This document shows, in pieces, positions 57,810 through 64,000 of a DNA stretch of 64,000 bases. The stretch is taken from positions 1 to 64,000 of the forward strand of contig NZ_KB898472.1 of assembly GCF_000377645.1 (NCBI RefSeq), read 5' to 3'. Origin of the DNA: Thiomonas sp. FB-6. Its GTDB lineage: Bacteria > Pseudomonadota > Gammaproteobacteria > Burkholderiales > Burkholderiaceae_C. The notes under the pieces are model-generated. The model worked only from the letters and a program-made list of their open reading frames with translations. It did not search any database and was not told the origin of the DNA. A program made the translations under genes and the position numbers. Every line of letters begins with the position of its first letter. Position 1 is the stretch's first letter.

Positions 57810-60152
57810 TTGATCGTAGAAGGCATCGTGCAGGGGCATCGGGACGGCTACGGACTGGTGATGTCCGAGCAGGAGCCGTTGGAGGTGGTGCTGCCGGCGC
57901 AGCAGATGCGGGCCGTGATGCACCTGGATCGCGTGCGCGTGCGCGTGGTGCGCCAGGACCGGCGCGGACGCCCGGAAGGCCAGGTGCTGGAGATCGTCGA
58001 GCGCAGCAAGCGCCCGGTGATCGGCCGGCTGTTGCAGGAAAGCGGCGTGTGGCTGCTGGCGCCGGAGGACAAGCGCCACGTGCAGGACATCCTGATCGCC
58101 CCCGGCGGCCTGGGCGGGGCCAAGGCCGGGCAGGTGGTCAGCGTGGAGATCACCGGCCCGGTGACCCTGCACGCGCAGCCCATGGGGCGCGTGACGGAGG
58201 TGCTGGGCGCGCTGCACGACCCGGGCATGGAAATCGAGATCGCGGTGCGCAAGTACGGCGTCCCGCACAGCTTCAGCGAAGCGGCGGAAAAGGCCTCGGC
58301 GGCCTTGCCCTCGCAGGTGCGCGCGGCCGACCACGCCGGGCGCGTCGACCTCACCGACGTACCGCTGGTGACCATCGACGGCGAGGACGCGCGCGACTTC
58401 GACGACGCCGTGTACTGCGAGCCGGCCAAGGTCGGGCGCCGCCAGGGCTTCCGCCTGGTTGTGGCGATCGCCGATGTGTCGCATTACGTGCGCCCCGGCG
58501 AGCCGCTGGACCTGGACGCGCTGGACCGCGCGACCTCGGTGTACTTCCCGCGCCGGGTGATCCCGATGCTGCCGGAGAAGCTGTCCAACGGCCTGTGCTC
58601 GCTGAACCCCAACGTGGAGCGCCTGTGCGTGGTCTGCGACATGCTCATCGACGCGGAAGGGGAACTGCGCGCCTACCAGTTCTACCCCGCGGTGATGCGC
58701 TCGCACGCGCGTCTGACCTACACGGAGGTGGCCGAGATCCTGGAGAACACCAAGGGCCCGCAGGCGCAGGCGCGCGCGGGCCTGGTGCCCCACCTGCTGA
58801 ACCTGTACGACGTGTTCAGCGCGCTGCTCAAGTCCCGCCGCCAGCGCGGTGCGGTGGACCTGGAGGTTCCCGAGACCCACATCATCTGCGACGCCAACGG
58901 GCGCATCGAGCAGATCGCGCTGCGTCAACGCAACGAAGCGCACCGCGTGATCGAGGAATGCATGCTGGCGGCCAACGTCTGCGCCGCCGACTTCCTGCAG
59001 CGCAACAAGCATCCCGGCCTGTACCGGGTGCACGAAGGCCCGACCCCCGAGCGCCTGGCGCTGCTGCGCAGCTTCCTGCAGGCGCTGGGCCTGGGCGGCC
59101 ACGTGGGCGACGAGCCCACGCCGGCCGACTACCAGCGCCTGTCGGATGCGGCCCGCGAACGTCCCGACGCGCAGCAGATCAACACCCTGATGCTGCGCTC
59201 GATGCAGCAGGCCATCTACTCGCCGCACAACAGCGGTCACTTCGGGCTGGCCTACGAGGCCTATGCCCACTTCACCAGTCCGATCCGGCGCTACCCCGAC
59301 CTGCTGACCCATCGTGCGATCAAGGCCCTGCTGCAAGGCGGGCGCTATCGGCTGCAGACCCCCGAGGGCATGCAGGCGCCGCCGCCGCTGCGCGGCCGTC
59401 GCGCCGCGTCGCAGCAGGCCAAGCCGGCGGCGCCGGCGCCCCGGGGAGCCAAGGTTTCCGCCGATGTCGCGCAATGGGAACTGGTCGGCCTGCATTGCTC
59501 GGCCAACGAGCGCCGCGCCGACGAGGCCACGCGCGACGTCGAGAGCTGGCTCAAGTGCTGGTACATGCGCGACAAGCTGGGGGAGGAGTTCATCGGCTCC
59601 ATCACCGCGGTCACCAGTTTCGGCATCTTCGTGCAACTGAGCGCCCTGTTCGTGGAGGGGCTGATCCACATCTCCGAACTCGGCGCGGAATACTTCCGCT
59701 TCGACGAAGCGCGCAACGAACTGCGCGGGGAGCGCACAGGCAAGCGCTACGCGCTGGGCGACCGCGTGCTGGTGCAGGTCAGCCGCGTCGACCTGGACGG
59801 CCGCCGCATCGACTTCCGCATGGTCTCCGACCCCCTGCGCCCGGCAGCAGCCCCCGGCACGCGCAAGCGGGGACGCAAGGCCCAGGCCGCGGCGGCGGCG
59901 GAGGACAGCGACCACAGCGTGTTCACGCTGCCGCCGGCGCAGGCCCCGGCGGCGGAGCCCGCGGCGCCCGCCGCGCGCAAGAACCGCAAGGCTGGCAAGG
60001 GCGCCGGGGACAAGGCCGCGGCGCAGACGCCTGCGGACAAGCCGGCGGACAAGGCACCCAAGGCGGCCAAGAGCCCCACGCGCAACGCGCGTTCCACGCG
60101 CGCGCGCACGCCGCGACAGCCGGCAACGCGCTCGCGCCGCGGCGGCAAATAG
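57810..60152 (+). CDS. rnr: Ribonuclease R lacking the N-terminal helix-turn-helix domain
   Basis: A 780-residue 3'-5' exoribonuclease. It begins directly with the first cold-shock domain (GIVQGHRDGYGLV). The RNB catalytic domain follows, with the metal-binding cluster DGEDARDFDD at residues 190-199, and an S1 domain (about 580-680; GSITAVTSFGIFVQLS). The final about 95 residues are a Lys/Ala-rich tail. E. coli and related RNase R proteins carry about 75 extra N-terminal residues (winged HTH_12), which are missing here. The start is TTG 57810, with AGGGGAAGG just upstream; an in-frame TAG lies at 57798, ruling out an extension. tRNA-Leu on the other strand lies 108 bases upstream. Confidence 0.92.
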   Translation: MIVEGIVQGHRDGYGLVMSEQEPLEVVLPAQQMRAVMHLDRVRVRVVRQDRRGRPEGQVLEIVERSKRPVIGRLLQESGVWLLAPEDKRHVQDILIAPGGLGGAKAGQVVSVEITGPVTLHAQPMGRVTEVLGALHDPGMEIEIAVRKYGVPHSFSEAAEKASAALPSQVRAADHAGRVDLTDVPLVTIDGEDARDFDDAVYCEPAKVGRRQGFRLVVAIADVSHYVRPGEPLDLDALDRATSVYFPRRVIPMLPEKLSNGLCSLNPNVERLCVVCDMLIDAEGELRAYQFYPAVMRSHARLTYTEVAEILENTKGPQAQARAGLVPHLLNLYDVFSALLKSRRQRGAVDLEVPETHIICDANGRIEQIALRQRNEAHRVIEECMLAANVCAADFLQRNKHPGLYRVHEGPTPERLALLRSFLQALGLGGHVGDEPTPADYQRLSDAARERPDAQQINTLMLRSMQQAIYSPHNSGHFGLAYEAYAHFTSPIRRYPDLLTHRAIKALLQGGRYRLQTPEGMQAPPPLRGRRAASQQAKPAAPAPRGAKVSADVAQWELVGLHCSANERRADEATRDVESWLKCWYMRDKLGEEFIGSITAVTSFGIFVQLSALFVEGLIHISELGAEYFRFDEARNELRGERTGKRYALGDRVLVQVSRVDLDGRRIDFRMVSDPLRPAAAPGTRKRGRKAQAAAAAEDSDHSVFTLPPAQAPAAEPAAPAARKNRKAGKGAGDKAAAQTPADKPADKAPKAAKSPTRNARSTRARTPRQPATRSRRGGK

Positions 60153-60174
60153 CCGCCCGCGGCTCCGCGCACCC

Positions 60175-60216
60175 CCGGCGGGGGGGGGGGCCGCGCCGGC
60201 ACGGCCCCCCCGCCGG
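60175..60216. terminator. GC-rich stem-loop between rnr and nnr with an 11-G run
   Basis: CCGGC, eleven Gs (60180-60190) and CC face GG, seven Cs and GCCGG (60203-60216) with a ten-base loop, between two convergent genes. It probably ends both, though there is no T-run. The 11-G run is error-prone in sequencing. Confidence 0.6.
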
Positions 60217-60219
60217 TGT

Positions 60220-61824
60220 TCAGCGCGGGCAGGCGGCGCGCCAGGCGCGCAGCATCCACACGGGCAGGGTGTTCGCGCGCAGCGCAGGCCCCGCGTGGCC
60301 GGCCTGCGCCTCGTGCAATGCCAGGTCGGCGCCGGCGCCGTGCAGCCAGACCGCGGCCCGCGCGGCTTGGGGCGAGGCCTCGCTGCGTGCCAGGCAGGCG
60401 GCCAGCGCGCCGGCCAGCACGTCGCCGGTGCCGGCGCTGGCCAGCAGGCCGTTGCCGCTGGGGTTGATCCAGGGTGTCTCGCCGGCGGGCAGCACCACGC
60501 TGCCGGCGCCCTTGAGCACGATCGAGGCCTGGGTCTGCCCGGCCAGGCGCCGGGCGGCGCCGAGGCGGTCGGACTGCACCTCGGCCGCGCTGCCGCCCAG
60601 CAGACGCGCGGCTTCCGAGGGGTGCGGCGTGAGCCAGGTGGCCTGCGCCGCCGCGCCGCGGGCGCGCAGCGCCTGCCAGGTTTCGCCGTCCCGGGGCTGC
60701 GCCGCCAGCAGGTTGAGCCCGTCGGCGTCGATCACCAGCGGCTGCTCCAGCTCCAGCAATTCGCGCAGGCAGCGCAGCGCCTCCTCGGAGCTGCCCGCGC
60801 CGGGGCCGAAGACCACGCAGCCGGGGCCGCGCGCCGCGCGCGCCTGCGCCAGCAGTTCGGCCGGCGGGCGCAGCATGAGTTCGGGGAATTCGGGGTCCAG
60901 GCCCGGCGCGCGGGGATCCAGCGAGGCGGCGAACACGCGGCCGCCGCCCAGTTGCAAGGCGGCGCGCGCGGCCAGCCACAGCGCTCCGCTCATGCCCGGG
61001 GCGCCGCCGAACAGGCGCAGGTCGCCGCGCTCGCCCTTGTGCGCGGCCTGCTCCAGGGGAGCCAGTGCGCTCAGCGCCGTGTCGGTCCCGCCCAGCCAGG
61101 CGACGGGTAGGGCGCCGGCATGCGCCGGATCGGATTGCAGCGGGTCGATCCACAGCTCTCCGCACAGGCCGCTGTGCGGCCCGGTGGCGTGTCCGGCCTG
61201 CAGCCCGAGCATGGCCAGCGTGGCCGTCGCGCGCACGCAGGCTCCGGGCGCGCTGCCCAGCGCGCCACGCAGGCCGGATGGCAGGTCCAGCGCCATTACC
61301 GGCCGCCCGGCGTCCTGCGCGTCCAGCATGCGGATGGCTTGCTCGATCTCCCCGCGCGGGGCTTCGCGCAGGCCCAGGCCGAGCAGGGCGTCGACCACGA
61401 CCTCGCTGTCGCGCAGCAAGGCCTCGGGGTCGGCGGCGGCCCATGGCTGCAGCGGCAGCCCGGCGGCCCGGGCGCGTTCCAGCGCCCAGCGCCAGTCGGC
61501 CGGGCGGCGGGGCTCCTGCCAGCGCTCGGGGCCGCCGCAGCCGACCAGCAGCAGCTGCACGCGCGGGGCATGAGGCTGACGCGCCAGCCAGGCGGCGGCG
61601 CTGAGTCCGTCGCCGCCGTTGTTGCCGGGCCCGCACAACAGCAGCACGCTGCGGGCATGGGGCCAGCGGGCCCGCAGCAGGCGGGCGGCGGAGGCGCCCG
61701 CGCGGTCCATCAGCGTGTGCGGGGGAAGCTGCGCGGCCGCCTGGGTCTCGGCCGCGCGCAGCGCGGCCTCGTCCCACAGGGGCAGCGCGCTGCGCAGGGC
61801 GGCGGAGTCGAGGCGCGAAGGCAT
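60220..61824 (-). CDS. nnr: Bifunctional NAD(P)H-hydrate epimerase/dehydratase (Nnr)
   Basis: A 534-residue two-domain repair enzyme that epimerises and then dehydrates damaged NAD(P)HX. The N-terminal YjeF_N epimerase domain (residues about 10-220) has LMDRAGASAARLL, CGPGNNGGDGL and LDLPSGL. The C-terminal carbohydrate-kinase-fold dehydratase (about 250-530) has FGPGAGSS, VIDADGLNLLA, LTPHPSEAARL and NPSGNGLLASAGTGDVLAG. ATG 61824 is placed just before the conserved N-terminus. It converges on rnr and is divergent from aceA. Confidence 0.95.
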   Translation of the reverse strand: MPSRLDSAALRSALPLWDEAALRAAETQAAAQLPPHTLMDRAGASAARLLRARWPHARSVLLLCGPGNNGGDGLSAAAWLARQPHAPRVQLLLVGCGGPERWQEPRRPADWRWALERARAAGLPLQPWAAADPEALLRDSEVVVDALLGLGLREAPRGEIEQAIRMLDAQDAGRPVMALDLPSGLRGALGSAPGACVRATATLAMLGLQAGHATGPHSGLCGELWIDPLQSDPAHAGALPVAWLGGTDTALSALAPLEQAAHKGERGDLRLFGGAPGMSGALWLAARAALQLGGGRVFAASLDPRAPGLDPEFPELMLRPPAELLAQARAARGPGCVVFGPGAGSSEEALRCLRELLELEQPLVIDADGLNLLAAQPRDGETWQALRARGAAAQATWLTPHPSEAARLLGGSAAEVQSDRLGAARRLAGQTQASIVLKGAGSVVLPAGETPWINPSGNGLLASAGTGDVLAGALAACLARSEASPQAARAAVWLHGAGADLALHEAQAGHAGPALRANTLPVWMLRAWRAACPR

Positions 61825-61990
61825 GGGGCGGGTGATGCGGGGGCGGGGGTTTTCAGATCGCGCGGCTATCGTTTCATCATGCGCAATGTTGATGGTGCGC
61901 AGCAATGTGAAAATCTTCAGGAAGCAAAAAACGATGCCACGATGCAGAATGGATCAGGCAATCTGTTGTTTTATAAGGGTAAAAAAATTA

Positions 61991-62004
61991 GTCTTGTATA
62001 AGAT
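61991..62004. promoter_or_regulatory. Palindromic operator-like site upstream of aceA
   Basis: TCTTGTATAAGA (61992-62003) within GTCTTGTATAAGAT forms an imperfect inverted repeat in the most AT-rich stretch of the window (about 61960-62010), 74 bases before the aceA start. It overlaps a possible -10 (TATAAC, 62004-62009), so a repressor bound here would block transcription. Such TCTTATA..TATAAGA palindromes are seen upstream of central-carbon genes in related bacteria; the regulator is not identified here. Confidence 0.5.
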
Positions 62005-62014
62005 ATAACGCCAT

Positions 62015-62027
62015 GCTGCGTCGCAGC
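62015..62027. promoter_or_regulatory. CTGC-N3-GCAG inverted repeat upstream of aceA
   Basis: GCTGC-GTC-GCAGC (62015-62027) is a perfect five-base inverted repeat with a three-base centre. It matches the form CTGC-N3-GCAG reported for PhaR (polyhydroxyalkanoate regulator) binding, and lies 51 bases before aceA. Function not shown. Confidence 0.35.
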
Positions 62028-62077
62028 TTTGCAGTACGCTGGGTACCAGTCTCAACACCTCCAACGGAGATCCTCTC

Positions 62078-63385
<1,308 letters not shown>

Positions 63386-63461
63386 ACCACCTCCAGGAAA
63401 AGCACACGGCGAAGACCGAGGAGACGGCCCCGCGTGAGCGGGGCAGCGCATGAACGGGCAG

Positions 63462-63495
63462 GGGCCCGGTCCGCGGAAGCGGGCCGGGCCCTTTT
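63462..63495 (+). terminator. Intrinsic terminator of aceA
   Basis: A 13-base stem (63462-63474 and 63479-63491, one T-G pair) with a four-base loop is followed by four Ts. It sits 77 bases after the aceA stop and 26 before the convergent smpB stop. Confidence 0.9.
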
Positions 63496-63520
63496 CCCTG
63501 GGCGCCCGGCGCGTGGCCTC

Positions 63521-63967
63521 TTAGCTGGGGCGGCGCATCAGGCGCGCCTTCTCGCGGTCCCAGTCGCGCTTGGCCTCGGTGTCGCGCTTGTCGTGCATCT
63601 TCTTGCCGCGCCCCAGCGCGAAATCGAGCTTGACGCGCCCCTGCTTCTCGTGCAGGTTCAGGGGCACCAGGGTGTAGCCGCGCTGCTCGACCTTGCCGAT
63701 CAGGCGCCGGATCTCGGCCTTGTGCATCAGCAGCTTGCGCGTGCGGCTGGCGTCGGGGTGCACGTGGGTGGAGGCGCTCTGCAGCGCCGTCACGTTCATG
63801 CCCACGAGGTAGAGCTCGCCGTCGCGGATCAGCACGTAGCCGTCCAGCAGCTGTGCGCGCCCGGCGCGGATGGCCTTGACCTCCCAGCCTTCGAGCACGA
63901 GCCCGGCCTCGAAGCGCTCCTCGAGGAAGTAGTTGAAGGAGGCCTTGCGGTTTTCGGCGATGAGCAT
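63521..63967 (-). CDS. smpB: SsrA-binding protein SmpB (trans-translation)
   Basis: A 148-residue protein that brings tmRNA to stalled ribosomes. Conserved blocks [48 protein letters not shown] and the basic C-terminal tail [18 protein letters not shown] are complete. Only 33 bases of its upstream region are in the window. The tmRNA gene is not visible here. Confidence 0.98.
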   Translation of the reverse strand: MLIAENRKASFNYFLEERFEAGLVLEGWEVKAIRAGRAQLLDGYVLIRDGELYLVGMNVTALQSASTHVHPDASRTRKLLMHKAEIRRLIGKVEQRGYTLVPLNLHEKQGRVKLDFALGRGKKMHDKRDTEAKRDWDREKARLMRRPS

Positions 63968-64000
63968 GGACGGGCAGATGGGGGCGCGGCGCCGCGCTTC

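Overview
The window is about 64 kb of very GC-rich chromosomal DNA from a betaproteobacterium, almost certainly of the order Burkholderiales. Evidence for this is the gene order scpB-rluB-ndk-rlmN-pilW-rodZ-ispG-hisS-yfgM-bamB-der-hfq-hflX-hflK-hflC-hisZ-purA, which is characteristic of that order, a complete FNR-type cbb3 oxidase cluster, and the protein sequences themselves. I cannot place it to genus. I see no rRNA, insertion sequence, integrase, prophage or CRISPR array. One tRNA-Leu(CAG) is present. High GC leaves many long open antisense frames, which I treat as shadows.

Layout. 1-1475: a reverse-strand fdxA-fpr electron-transfer pair. 1716-8692: acyl-CoA synthetase, a solitary VgrG-like spike protein, an APC permease and a persulfide-dioxygenase-type hydrolase. 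8758-11193: tex. 11273-21081: cbb3 oxidase island ccoI-ccoS / ccoN-O-Q-P-G-H plus a small membrane protein, fnr on the opposite strand and a TauE/SafE-like membrane protein. Two FNR boxes (11225-11238 and 14094-14107) and a terminator between ccoS and ccoN make two FNR-driven units. 21103-22870: Nudix hydrolase and a 2Fe-2S/FAD reductase. 23286-42684: the long housekeeping block (chromosome segregation, rRNA modification, isoprenoid and histidyl-tRNA synthesis, outer-membrane assembly, Hfq, HflX/K/C, HisZ, PurA, a phosphoribosyltransferase).

42710-46548: potassium channel, a CbiX domain fused to a YbiB/TrpD2 domain, and a NodC-like glycosyltransferase. 46514-54321: an apparent catabolic unit made of an IclR regulator facing an FAD aromatic-ring monooxygenase, a DUF2783 protein and a branched-chain/aromatic-acid ABC importer whose permease LivM and ATPase LivG are fused. 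54450-57569: D-lactate/glycolate dehydrogenase, SRAP (YedK), a membrane protein and an HxlR regulator. 57617-63967: tRNA-Leu, an RNase R lacking its usual N-terminal helix-turn-helix domain, Nnr (NAD(P)HX repair), isocitrate lyase and SmpB.

Working together: the cbb3 genes with FNR give a self-contained microaerobic respiration module. The fdxA/fpr pair, the persulfide dioxygenase and the reductase add redox and sulfur functions. The monooxygenase-DUF2783-Liv block looks like uptake plus hydroxylation of an aromatic or carboxylic substrate. The glyoxylate-shunt enzyme has an AT-rich promoter region with two palindromes. The most unusual items are the CbiX-YbiB fusion, the solitary VgrG with a repeat inserted in its OB-fold and a start codon inside a hairpin, the HTH-less RNase R, the duplicated peptide in the RluB tail, and the very strong hfq/hflX hairpin.
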